This document shows, one piece after another, positions 10,920 through 20,919 of a stretch of 64,000 nt of DNA. The stretch is from Endothia cerciana (lineage: Eukaryota > Ascomycota > Sordariomycetes > Diaporthales > Cryphonectriaceae). How positions within the stretch are numbered: the stretch's first letter is position 1; each line of letters starts with the position of its first letter. The notes below the pieces were generated by a model. It was not told where the DNA came from, ran no database searches, and saw only the letters and a program-made list of their open reading frames with translations. Made by a program: the position numbers and the translations under genes. The stretch is from NCBI GenBank assembly GCA_026119935.1, contig JALRMH010000016.1, positions 675,694 to 739,693 of the forward strand. The letters run 5' to 3'.

Positions 10920-11465
10920 ATGTCATCGACAGATCCATCGGACACAACAGCTTCCATCGACAATGCATCATCATTGGCGGCGTCAAACTCTCAACTCCAA
11001 AGCCTACCACCCAACGTCTTCATCTTCTCGCCCAAGGACCAGACAGCCCCAAAGGCGCTTCTGGGGGGTCGCATCTTCACCCGCCTTACCGTCAGCTCAC
11101 AGACGGAACCTTCTAAGCTCGCCAAGGCCCTCAGGGCAAGCTCAGAGGTTAGGGAGAGTTTCTGCCTGAGCCATGGCAACGTAGCGCTGCTTTTTGGCGC
11201 CGAGCAGCAGGGCGTGGAGGACATGAAAGATTCACACCACGAGCACGTCAGGGTGGTGTGTCTGGCCCTTAAGGATCGTGACATAGGTCTGGACATCGCT
11301 GGGTGTGTGTTTGATGCCTCGGAGGCGCTGCAGGCTGGCTTCCAATTCGACAGGCTGAGTGACGGGGCGGTAATGGTGATTGACTTGATGAGTGACGGAG
11401 ACGACGACTCGGATGATGAGGCTGATCTCGAGGGTCTTCTGGCCGGAGGGGAAGCAGTCCAATAG
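10920..11465 (+). CDS. Hypothetical small acidic protein
   Basis: 181 residues from the ATG at 10920 (MSSTDPSDTT); an in-frame ATG at 10833 would add 29 residues. I do not recognise the family. The N-terminus is Ser/Thr-rich. The central part (LPPNVFIFSPKDQTAPKALL to CLALKDRDIGLDI) looks folded, with alternating hydrophobic and charged residues. The C-terminus is strongly acidic (SDGDDDSDDEADLEG). There is no signal peptide or membrane segment. Support is the uninterrupted frame, sensible composition and an upstream telobox-like motif. It could still be a chance frame, as there is no intron or known domain. Confidence 0.45.
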   Translation: MSSTDPSDTTASIDNASSLAASNSQLQSLPPNVFIFSPKDQTAPKALLGGRIFTRLTVSSQTEPSKLAKALRASSEVRESFCLSHGNVALLFGAEQQGVEDMKDSHHEHVRVVCLALKDRDIGLDIAGCVFDASEALQAGFQFDRLSDGAVMVIDLMSDGDDDSDDEADLEGLLAGGEAVQ

Positions 11466-11862
11466 GGAAGTCAGCCAGGACAAGGCATGATGTCTGCCGT
11501 TCTTCAGTCTTGAGCTCATAGCGACGTTGCCCGCGCAATATCCGATGTTCGCACTAGAAGCCTAGGCCTGCATACATACCCGTTTCTACGGCGAAGCCAC
11601 AGAAGGGAAACTGCAAGATCTTGTAGGGCTCTTCCAGACAGATACTTGCATGGCTGCTATAGGAGGTTCGGTTCGGTTCCAATTTGCACACGAGGAGCTG
11701 CAGAATCCATTCATAATCCACTATCCGGCACCACAGCCCGGTGCTCGACGTCCACTCAGCTTCCACAAGCCTGTCCGACAGCATTCTCGTACTACAACGT
11801 GGGGGCAAAAAAGCCAGCCACAGTCGTTACCATATTTCCGGCCGTCCGCTCAGCGGACGCCT
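11466..11862. other. Intergenic, convergent 3' ends
   Basis: About 400 bp between the 3' ends of the small acidic gene and the EthD gene. I see nothing else in it. Confidence 0.5.
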
Positions 11863-12183
11863 CTAAACCAGTGTTGCAAGAACCCCGCCCTTGATGATGA
11901 CCGGCTCCTCGCTCGAGAAGTTCTTGATGTCGCCCATGATCTCCGGGCCGTGCGCTGCACCCGCCTTGGCGAAACCCTCGAGACCACTGTCCCAGACCAG
12001 AGTGGCCTGGACCGAGTAGGGCTGTTGCTCATTGCGCAGGTCTGTGATGTAGTATTGCTTCAGGCCAAAAGGTCCCCACTTCTCGGTGACGAGAGGTATA
12101 TGTGTTTTAAGGTAGTAGTCCATGTCAAACGTATAGCCCTCTTTCGCCGGGTAGAGGACGGTGACAGTTACTGTGGAAGACAT
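11863..12183 (-). CDS. EthD-domain protein
   Basis: Small protein of the EthD family (dimeric alpha/beta barrel, ferredoxin-like). In bacteria the founder helps degrade ethyl tert-butyl ether; fungal members mostly have unknown or accessory roles, some in polyketide tailoring. Single exon, 106 residues, the usual length. Motifs: VTVLYPAKEGYTFDMDYYLK (strand 1 and helix 1), THIPLVTEKWGPFGLKQY with the conserved His-Xaa-Pro-Leu, then DIKNFSSEEPVIIKGGVL near the end, typical of the last helix and strand. It is presumably cytosolic. No biosynthetic gene is adjacent, so a cluster role is not supported. A TATA-like element lies about 140 bp upstream. Confidence 0.88.
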   Translation of the reverse strand: MSSTVTVTVLYPAKEGYTFDMDYYLKTHIPLVTEKWGPFGLKQYYITDLRNEQQPYSVQATLVWDSGLEGFAKAGAAHGPEIMGDIKNFSSEEPVIIKGGVLATLV

Positions 12184-12323
12184 CTTGGTAGTGTTGCGAT
12201 GATGACGGACGGGCGGGTCAGATTCGTTTGTCTCAGGCGCTGTTCTAATATCTCAAAGTTGAACTTGTACGAGCAGAGAAACGTCGGTCCTTGTTGGAGA
12301 GAGGTTACGGGGTTTGTGGAGTG

Positions 12324-12331
12324 ATTTATAT
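12324..12331 (-). promoter_or_regulatory. TATA-like element of the EthD gene
   Basis: ATATAAAT on the minus strand, about 141 bp before the ATG at 12183. Confidence 0.35.
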
Positions 12332-14758
12332 CACCTTCCCATTAGTCCCGAGGTCGGAGTCCTCAGAGCCCCGCTTTGGTGGAATCAATTTGTCAGGACA
12401 AAGCTATGGCATTCCATAAAATTCGGGGCAAAAGATTGGGGCGGCGATATGCAGCGATATGCACTGCCGATAACCATAGTAAGGATCAGGTATTGCCAAC
12501 TATACAAGTGGAGGCGCCAGATGGGCATCTGCAGTCGTCGGGTTGATGCAAAGATAAGAAAAAATAAGAGGCCAGCGGTGAGTGCTTCAATTATTCAATT
12601 GTTTCGGTTTTAAGGGTAGGGCGCAGCTCGTAAGTATTTTGCACATCTGCACTCGTTTCTTTCATGAAGGCTTTACTTCCAATATCCCCCCTCCCTCGAA
12701 GTGTGCGGGATCTTCACTTCTCTGAATACGTCACCCCAAGTAACTAATCAAATTCTTTATTTAGGGCTCATTATAGTTCACACATAGCTGATTTGTGGGG
12801 TTTTGATTTCTGCTTATGCAGGTTCCTGGGAGTGAAGTTGCGATTGGTGTGTACTCTCAAATATGGACCAATTCCAATAAAGCATCCTCTTTCTCCCTCA
12901 TAAACCGCATCAACAAGATGAGGAACCTCAAGTTGATCAACAGCTACGCTATTAGTATTTACTGTTACCTACACCATTTGTGCGCCCTTGCCTCTTTTTC
13001 TTTTCATTCCCATCCCATACTCAGGGCCAACAATGGATTTTGGACATTCGGCCTCCAAGTCTCTTCGCAGCGACGTATCCATGTTGTGAGCTTCAAGACC
13101 GTGGCATTCTTCATCCACAGTCTGAATCAAAGAGCATTCCAGTATGTTATCCATAACAGGCAGTTTGGATATACGATGCAGTTAACAATCTTATGTTGAA
13201 AGATTCGGTACTCAGGATATACGGTCCATACTTTTATATCGCTGAGCCAGGCTATGCAGTCACTCAACAACAACAGAGATCTTCCCGGCTTTTGGGGCAC
13301 AATCGAGAGGACTCGCTACGTGCACAGGGTTTCCTCCATTGACGAATCGAGTGACCCAGAAACCATAGACCGAGAAGGTCGGCTGCAACGTATAGATTTA
13401 ATCCCGGGCTCGAGTCAGCGGTTGTTCTGGTCTGTCGAGCCCAGACAAGGCACTCCGGAGCTAGCGCGTGCTCTGATGAACGCTGGATGCCTCCCGCAGG
13501 CAAATCTGACTCTGGAGCAGGGAGTTATGGACAGATTAGTCTCTATAAATGATGACGATGGTGACCAGGGTCAAAGTTCTCCCTTGCCGCATCGGACTGG
13601 TCACTCAGGCGGTGAAACCCACAGTTCACGGAGACGCGGAGCACATCACTCTCACCATTCTCAGGGGCCTTGATGACTCCATGGCGGAAGGAGATCTTGG
13701 AATGCGACATGGAAACTTGAGAAAAGCTGAAGATGCCGTTGCAGAAACTTTTCTGCCTCTTGAAGTGAGACAAAATGGACTGCCCAGAGGGAACACAGCC
13801 ATAGGCAGGGCTTGGAGAGCATACAACAACAGTCTCGTTACCTGGTGACTCCTAGCAATATACTTATATCACGCGGATGAAATTTGGCTATCGTAACGAT
13901 TGACCTCAGCGATTGCCGGTGCTACATCATGAATTGCAGGGAGATTGTCTCTTTGTATCTTTGGCATTCTACTTAAGAGACTCTGGCGACAATCTCTGCG
14001 ACTATGCCTCACGAACTCATGTACTCCACGTTCGAATCTTTTGAACATAGATAGCATATATTTGTGTCTAAAATCGTTTGGTATCCTTAATACCAAGTTA
14101 TGTGCTCTCAGGAAGAAAAGAAGAGGAGATAAAGGGGGGGGCGGATGAGTACCGCCCCAGCCCCTTCACCTGGATGAAGGCTTTGTAACACACAAACTGT
14201 GTTATTGGCCCCTCGTTGGTTTTGAAAGACTGCAACTGAGCTATTATTCCTAGATAGAGGTTTTACTACTTGCTGTACAGCGACAAATACTTGAAAATTA
14301 TATCCCAGGCTGGCCATCAACCAGAGAGAGTGCTATGGTCACATCATTGGTTGTCGGCAACAAGCCCATGTATGATATTTATTTACCATTGAAAATAGTT
14401 GTGTCTTCTGACAATCTTATCCTAGCGCTCTAATGTGGCTGGTCGAAAGAACTCTGGTAGTTTCTACACAAGCTCCCAGCAAGTTACCAGAATGGCTGGA
14501 ATACCTCACACGTAACGTCCGTATTTCTCAAGCCGGTATGCTTGGATCGAAAGTCTTGAGATGCGCAGTAGGTAGACCGCTGTCTAACTAGATAGTCGTA
14601 AGTAATATGTTGAAAACGACTTCGATGAGCTGTGCTGTGAACTAAATTGCATAAGGTGGACCAGCAACCATCCACGGAGCTGGCATTTTCAATTTGATCT
14701 TCAATTTATAGATTTATAACAAAGCAAGCTTATTTCTCACTTTGATATGGGCATATAG

Positions 14759-14790
14759 CTCGGGGTTGGTACAAAAAGTTCATGGTTGGT
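14759..14790 (+). repeat. Left arm of an inverted repeat flanking the solo LTR
   Basis: The reverse complement of 14759-14790 matches 15421-15452 at about 30 of 32 positions (core ACCAACCATGAACTTTTTG). The arms enclose about 630 bp including the LTR. This could be the remains of an older element with terminal inverted repeats. Confidence 0.7.
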
Positions 14791-14956
14791 TCATAGCCAA
14801 ATATAGAAATGATTTATATTTTTTATTTACTTTGAATGAAAGGAGATATATTCGGATGCGAATTCGGCCGAAGTATATATTCGAAAATATAACTTACACT
14901 TACTATATGCTGAATATATGCCTAGCATATGCTTAATATATATTAATATATCAAAT

Positions 14957-14961
14957 ATTCC
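14957..14961 (+). repeat. Left target-site duplication of the solo LTR
   Basis: ATTCC directly before the TGTGG of the LTR; identical to 15287-15291. Confidence 0.8.
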
Positions 14962-15286
14962 TGTGGCAGAGACCAAGGGGTCTCACCTTTTCTGAGGTGT
15001 AAGGCCTGACCCCGCCTGAAAGGAAGGGGCATGGCCGTGGCAACCAGAGTGACGGATGAAGCTCAGTCACTGAATGAGGCAATGTCTTTGATTGGACAAA
15101 GACAAGGCAGTGAAGAAAGAACTAGATAGTGGGGCCTTCACTTGAGTGACTGAAAGTGAAGGAGGCCATCTCTCAGTATATAATGCTGGGAATTCTCTCC
15201 AGAGATTGTTTGTTTAGAGAGAATCAACGAACCACTGCTTACCAAATTGTACCATAACTGATGACACATCCCGGTTATTGACTACA
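14962..15286 (+). mobile_element. Solo LTR of an LTR retrotransposon
   Basis: 325 bp bounded by TGTGGCAG and GACTACA, so it has the TG...CA ends of an LTR. A perfect 5 bp direct duplication (ATTCC) sits immediately outside on both sides, as made by Copia/Gypsy integrases. Inside is a TATATAA box at 15177-15183, suitable for the U3 promoter. No coding part of a retrotransposon is present, so this is best explained by recombination between two LTRs of a full element. The orientation is inferred from the TATA box. Confidence 0.82.
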
Positions 15287-15291
15287 ATTCC
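15287..15291 (+). repeat. Right target-site duplication of the solo LTR
   Basis: ATTCC directly after the CTACA end of the LTR. Confidence 0.8.
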
Positions 15292-15418
15292 TCTATATAT
15301 TTTACAACATATTACAAATGCAAGTAACACGAGGTAGCGTTTGTATATATCCAGCATATACTCAACGTAAGCTAGTTAGTTACCCCACACTTTGCCTAGC
15401 CAACCTGCAGCACTTTCT

Positions 15419-15530
15419 GTACCAACCATGAACTTTTTGCACCAACCTCGAGCGTTATCGTACCACACCATGAGTTAGAACCCCACCTTTTGTGCCAATC
15501 ACGAGCGTTATCGTACCAACCATGAGCTAA
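15419..15530 (+). repeat. Degenerate tandem repeat with right inverted arm
   Basis: Three spaced copies beginning GTACCA(A/CA)CCATGA at 15419, 15460 and 15513; the first two are followed by CGAGCGTTATC. Unit spacing is 41 then 53 bp. The first copy is also the right arm of the inverted repeat (15421-15452). The block ends about 150 bp before the EXPERA gene, so it may lie in that promoter. Confidence 0.65.
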
Positions 15531-15680
15531 AAAACCCCTAGGTCTCTTTCGAGTCACGCTTCGGACTTGAGGAGGACCCAATCCTGTAGAAATCTTATAA
15601 CCCATCTTACCTGCCCGAGCAACCTCATTTCTTATAAGCTACAACCTTACCTCCTTTCTATCCCTTCAAAGTAAGCAATC

Positions 15681-16526
15681 ATGACTGCAGCACCAAAGAA
15701 CTGGCGAGACGAAGCCTGGCTGGTGTGGTTTATCCTGCAGGCCCTGATCATCCTCTGTGAGCATCCTGCTCTTCCAGAACCCCAGCAGCGTGACTTCACT
15801 TTCGCTGCGTCTCCTCCCTGTCTTGAAAGCAATCACCTATGGCTGACTCTTCTATGTGATTAGTCGTCGATGGTGTGCCATACATCTACCCAGCGTGGCT
15901 GTACCAGGCTGAGGGAAGCCCACTGCACTTCCTGCAGCAGATGAGAGACTATGACGTCTCCGCGTACAATGATCCTCTGATCCAGGAGCATAGTGAGTGG
16001 CTGAGTCCACCGGTTACGGCCATTACCGACAGCAAAGCGCGTTGCTGGTGAGGACCGGTCGAGATAGCCTGCTCGCTGACCCGCTCCCAGTGGCCCCGAA
16101 CTTTATGCCCTTCTTCTTCGCCATCGAGCTCGGCTTCCAGCTGCCTGTCGTGCTGTATTCCGTGTACCGCTTGAACAAGGGCACGACGACCGGCGGCCAT
16201 GAGCTCCTGCTGCTCGTGTACGCGCTCGAGACGGCGTTCAGCACCATGTTGTGCATGAACCACGCAGCGTACCTCGACCCGAAGGACTTCACGCCAGAGC
16301 AGAAGGACGTTTTCTTCTACCAGCTGATGGGTCCGTGGGTAGCGTTCCGTGAGTGGCACTGCCTCCTTGATGTCCCCTGCTGTCCCCTCCGGTCCCCTGG
16401 CTGGGCGTGCAGGCGCTCCAGTGCAAGTGCTGATATCTGAATACAGCCACGTTGATGTTTGTGGACATGTACTGGAGATTGTATAATCGTGTCTCAGCGA
16501 CGGACGCAACGAAGAAGAATCAGTAG
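15681..16526 (+). CDS. EXPERA-domain / TMEM97-like membrane protein
   Basis: Polytopic membrane protein of the EXPERA family (TMEM97/sigma-2 receptor, related to emopamil-binding protein), linked elsewhere to sterol handling in the endoplasmic reticulum. Exons: 15681-15756, 15864-15992, 16091-16348 and 16447-16526, giving 180 residues, normal for the family. Splicing gives LIILFVDGVPYIYPAWLY, AEGSPLHFLQQMRDYDVSAYNDP, FMPFFFAIELGFQLPVVLYS and GPWVAFPTLMFVDMYWRL, in the usual order for four membrane segments; the Asp and Glu residues in these segments are typical of the family. Alternatively a 15 nt microexon at 16033-16047 could lie within the second intron, also in frame. It converges with the next gene. 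Confidence 0.85.
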
Positions 16527-16740
16527 AGTGAATGAGCCGGTTGGAAAACGTCGAGAGTTTTTCCTTGGATTTGAAGTAAACCACAACTCCTGGCCGACCG
16601 GCGTGTCAATCCAATCTTGCCCATAGACAGACAGGCCTAGTATATACATAAACACATGATTAATAATGTCACGAAGCCACCGTCCCGCTCCCCCCCCCCC
16701 CCACAAAACCAACCGCCGCGAGGCCTTCCTGCTCAAGTTC

Positions 16741-17811
16741 TCAGTCTACGTTCCGCTTCGCCATTGGTATGCCCCATCCGTTGCCAACCCCGTTCAGTCC
16801 GTATCCCAACGGCGTCGCGCCGCCCAGTGCCCGGCCCCTAACCCGACTGGGCAGCACGATACCGAAGAAGTACACGCCCGTGATACAAGCTCCGGCCAGG
16901 AACGACACGAGACTGTAAAACACCGTGCTCGTATAGATGTGACCGCCTATGCCCTGCCACTCGATCTTGCCCTCCGTCTTGGGCAGCGCCGGCGTGGGGA
17001 ACCACCTCACGCTGAAACTCAGCGGCAGGGGGTCACCGATGATCAGCTTCCTGGTCCAGCTGCCCTCCATATGGCTCAGCGGGCTCGTGCTGTACGCGAT
17101 GCCCGAGTCCAGCACCCCGCTGTCGTGCGGGTGGATGTGGTGCTTGGGAGTGCTGTGCAGCAGCACGTTCATGTGCGTGCTGATGTGCATGTGGCTCGAC
17201 TGCAGGGTCCCCGCGAGCGCGAACACCAGCGGTATGTACTCCTGCTTGATGGGCTCCTCGCCAACGTACTCGATGTGCGGGGGCGGGCGGGCGGGGAGAC
17301 GGCAGGACAAGGGAGCGTCGGAGTGGATGTAGAACTCGAGAAGGTGAAAGAAGGGGTCGGAGACCATGGAGATCGTGCAGTTGACCTCGCTCTCGATGCC
17401 GTAGTGAAATTCGAGGGGCTTCTTGGTCTCTTCGCAGACAGGGAAGGGGATCCATTGGATCTCGTGGTTCTCTGGGTTCTCGATGTGTTCGCCGGTCTCT
17501 CTGCGTTTGAAGAAGGCAGTCAGCACTCTGTGTATCTGCGGTGTCCCCCGTCTAGGGAGAGAGCAGGCCCGAGGCGCAAGAGCAATTCGCACAAAGACTT
17601 TAGGGCTCGCCCGCCTCCATATCCCCTTTTCCTGGGTCATACACGAAGGCTCGCCTGAGGATGAAGATACTTACGAGCTCCTGTTCATGCACTCAACACT
17701 GATGGGGGCGCCATAGTGATACGAAGGAAGAGAGAGCTGGCTGGCCGGTGAGCTCGCTGTCGCGACTGCGCTGAAGAGCAGCGCGAGGAGCAGGCCCAGC
17801 AATTGCCGCAT
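16741..17811 (-). CDS. Conserved fungal type I membrane protein, function unknown
   Basis: Exon 1 is 17811-17675 and exon 2 is 17500-16741; a 174 nt phase-2 intron joins CMNRS to SETGEHIENP, which fits relatives I remember (MNRT..TGEH). 298 residues. Signal peptide MRQLLGLLLALLFSAVATA, then a lumenal or extracellular domain with several Cys and His clusters: HMHISTHMNVLLHSTPKHH and IHPHDSGVLDSGIAYSTSPL are the most striking. Near the C-terminus is one membrane segment (VFYSLVSFLAGACITGVYFF) followed by a short basic tail (PSRVRGRA). The family is widespread in filamentous fungi by memory, but I know no function. The His-rich block could bind metal; that is inference. Confidence 0.8.
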
Positions 17812-20800
17812 GGTCAGTCGCGATATGGCTCGGGAGCTGGTGACCAAGTAGCTAGGGTTTCCTCCGAATCATGTTGCGACCTCTGGGCGTGGTAGTCTTG
17901 GACGGAAGGCAGCAAAGGGGGAAAGGGGACTAAAAGTGCCTGGATAGCAGAAGGTCGAAGGATAAGATCGAACAGATTGGGAAACGTGGCAGTCGGTGCC
18001 GGCGCGGCAAGCAACGCAGCGGGTGTTTCAGCGCCACAGCTCCCAAGACCTCGCTGCCCTTGCGGTGTAAAGTGTATATCTAGCCTTTGGATTTTTCCTG
18101 TCTTTTACCACCTTTTGAATATCTCCTTGATCTCTCCTTTTCCGCTTCTTAATTGCCCGCTTCCCTCCCCCCCCGCTTTTTTTTCTTTTTCTTTCTCTCT
18201 TTTCTTTTTTTTTTTTTTTGGTTTTCTTTTCGAGTTACAAACTCGTTCCTCCCCCGATTCATTATCTATCCATTGGGCCCTATTCTTTCTCTACCGGGCG
18301 TGGAGGTATCCTTTTGTCACAAACCAATGTGCTCTGTAAATGTGAATGACACTCCGAATGTCCGGATGGAACACAGTATATTACACCTATCTTTCACGTA
18401 TAATTAGAGGAATCATGTCCTAATCACTACCTAAATAGCTACATAGTAACATTGTCTGCCCTATTCTTAGCCGCTGAGCCTGAATCCACTACTTTGTCTG
18501 CGAAAGGTGCAGGTGGATTCTGATCATACCAAACATGACTGTATCCTATAGCATCTAGTTGAAGAGTCTCTACTCTGTGATAGCACCATACGAAGATCCA
18601 CAATCATGGCATATAAGATTTGCCGATCGCCTTGTCTGTCCGCAAGAAAGGTGCGATAGTTTTAGTTGTGCGTAAAGGCCTATCCATGTTATGCCCTTGA
18701 GCAAGGACAGAAGAAAGCGTCTCGGTATGAATTTCTCTACTTCATTATCGAGGAGAACTGGCGACCTCAGCTGTCTGGTATGTTTTCGGGCAGCAAATAG
18801 ATGATCCAGATACTGACACGTTGTAGAGGCAAAGCACCGACGACAACCATTACATAACCAATAGTGGTGATGCGTTTTCAGGTGTATTATCTGGTGGGTA
18901 AGGCCCTATAGCTTCCAGGACCTGGAAGCTGGCCACCGGGACAGGCCTCGAGTACCTCACCGCTGCCCACTTAGGTACCGTTCAGGTACCACTTATGCCC
19001 CATATAACTTACCTCAGCTGCTGCTAACGTCTTTGTCGCACTGTTGGGATTAATGTGTGCAAACAAACACTTCTCGCCAGTCAAGCAACCCCCCGCAGGA
19101 AGAACCTACAAGGGTGGTCTGGGATCGCGATCCATGTGCGGCACGACACCACCGGTGCGACTGGTGTTGCGAGGTCCTGTGCTGACTGTCCCCGCTCGAT
19201 TATGAGTCCCGCTGGCGCTGGCCTGTCTCTGGCAAGCTGGCACTGTCCCCCATCGCTCTCGACGCAGTGCTGACATGACTATGTGCTAGTTTCTTTGCCA
19301 GACCTCGCAAGTCAGCTTGGTTGGGCACTTGAACCGACAGTAGTTAGGCTTCAGGCACCAGCGACCATTCGACACGACAGCGATTCGACCTGTGATAACC
19401 AACGGAGCATTCTAGACGGCGAGGTGCAGGGCAGGGTGCAGATGTTGTGTTCACCAGCTGGCACAGCATTTCCCAAGATCATAGATGGCATATTATAAAT
19501 CTTCTTCTATCCCACTCGGCTGGGGCAGTGTACTTTACGTCGATCCAAACAACCTGCTGCTGCACAACGCTATTAGTGACGCCCATATCAATACCCAGTA
19601 ACGCGAAGTGGCTCTAATTCAAGGGCTCTAGCAGGAAAAGAATGTCATCTGCCTTTTGGGAGGACACTCCATACTTTGCGATTGCACAAATGAGTTGGGG
19701 TCTCCTCTCTCCGGGATTAGCATGAGCTTATGTCATTGCTAAGTTATAATAGGCTTTGTGCCCAGCATCTTGATTGTATGAATGGCCACAAGGGAGCGCA
19801 CACGAGTAAGCAGAGGCAGGAGAGTAAGATGAAGGGAAGTATGGCAGAGAAAGAAAGAAGCAGCAGGACGCAGGAGAGGGACTATGGACAGATCATAGGA
19901 CCGAAGGAGATGCCAATCTCTTCATGTTTTCTTTTGGGCCATGAGGAGGGCGTGGGTGAGGGGGCTTTCGAGCAGACAGCAGAGCCTCATGTTCTGCCTT
20001 GGCCTCCTTTCTTCTCTTCTACAGCCGAACTCTGGAGATGGGCAACATGCAGTTGCAAAATCGCCCGAGCTAAGGCGAGTGGACTGATCAAGTGCACTCT
20101 GTGAGCAGCCTTGCGATGGGTCCAACATAATAAGGAAAAGCCAGGTAGATCGTGATGAAATTTTCTAGACGGACTGCTGCAGGTGGGACTCAAATGGAAC
20201 AGTGCTAAAGTTGATGCATCTGGCCCGAGTTGGAAAAGGTCCAGCCTGATTGATCTGTTTGAGGAATGAGTGTGGTGACGACAACATGGACAACGGAAAG
20301 TGTGGTCATCTGTATCATGCAACATGAATCATTCATTGTGCAATATTTTTTTTTCTTCAGGATCGCTTTTGGTCTGGGCAAGACTCTCGCGACTTCTCTC
20401 TCTCCAGGTTGGAACTGAACGCAAGTCAGGGCTCAATAGGACAGGACTCCATGGGGCACTGGTTGTGAGGTTGGGTCAGATATTATGATAACTCAAGTCC
20501 TTCGACTTATCTTCTAGTTCCGCTAGTAGGATTCACCGCAATGCGGCACTATGATGTAGATGAATAATAGCAAGGAAACAACTTCTGGGCAAAGGCAATC
20601 TGTGAGGGTTCCGGCGGCCTCCTTGTGCCATATATAAGTATAAAAAAAACAAGGCAGGATTTATAACCTGCTTGAGGGGTTTTCTTTAAGGGTAGCCTGT
20701 CAACCTATATGCAAGCCCACCTGCAGGCAGGATGAGCTGGCAGCGGTAGTGAATCCGGAAGCCGGCCTGAGCAGCACTTCTAAATACCCAGGACAGCCTC

Positions 20801-20919
20801 CTAACCCCCTTCAACTCTCCTACTCCTGCTCATCTCTCTCTGACGTAATACATACCTATTGATTTGATTGCATATCTTCCATTTCAGACCAGCTGTATTA
20901 TTTGTTGCTTATAAAAAAT
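17812..20919. other. Large intergenic region
   Basis: 3.1 kb between divergent genes. It contains a pyrimidine and T-rich stretch (about 18165-18225). Short frames exist without support. A TATATAA at about 20631 lies nearly 290 bp before the HET gene. I see no gene. Confidence 0.5.
17852..17860 (-). promoter_or_regulatory. Telobox-like motif
   Basis: AAACCCTAG on the minus strand, 41 bp before the ATG of the type I membrane protein gene. Weaker than the other teloboxes because it is a single unit. Confidence 0.3.

Larger units (their letters stand above)
12184..14956. other. AT-rich gene desert, left of the solo LTR
   Basis: About 2.8 kb whose right half is strongly AT-rich, unlike the flanking GC-rich genes. 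Apart from two overlapping frames at 13254-13848 (see findings) there is nothing gene-like. The right end holds TATA/ATAT-rich sequence and the left arm of an inverted repeat (14759-14790). It is probably old transposon-derived or RIP-affected DNA, but no recognisable coding relic remains. Confidence 0.45.

Noticed and set aside
16033..16047. 15 nt microexon in the EXPERA gene
   Set aside because: In frame and flanked by AG and GT, but a single 98 nt intron is simpler; kept only as an alternative.
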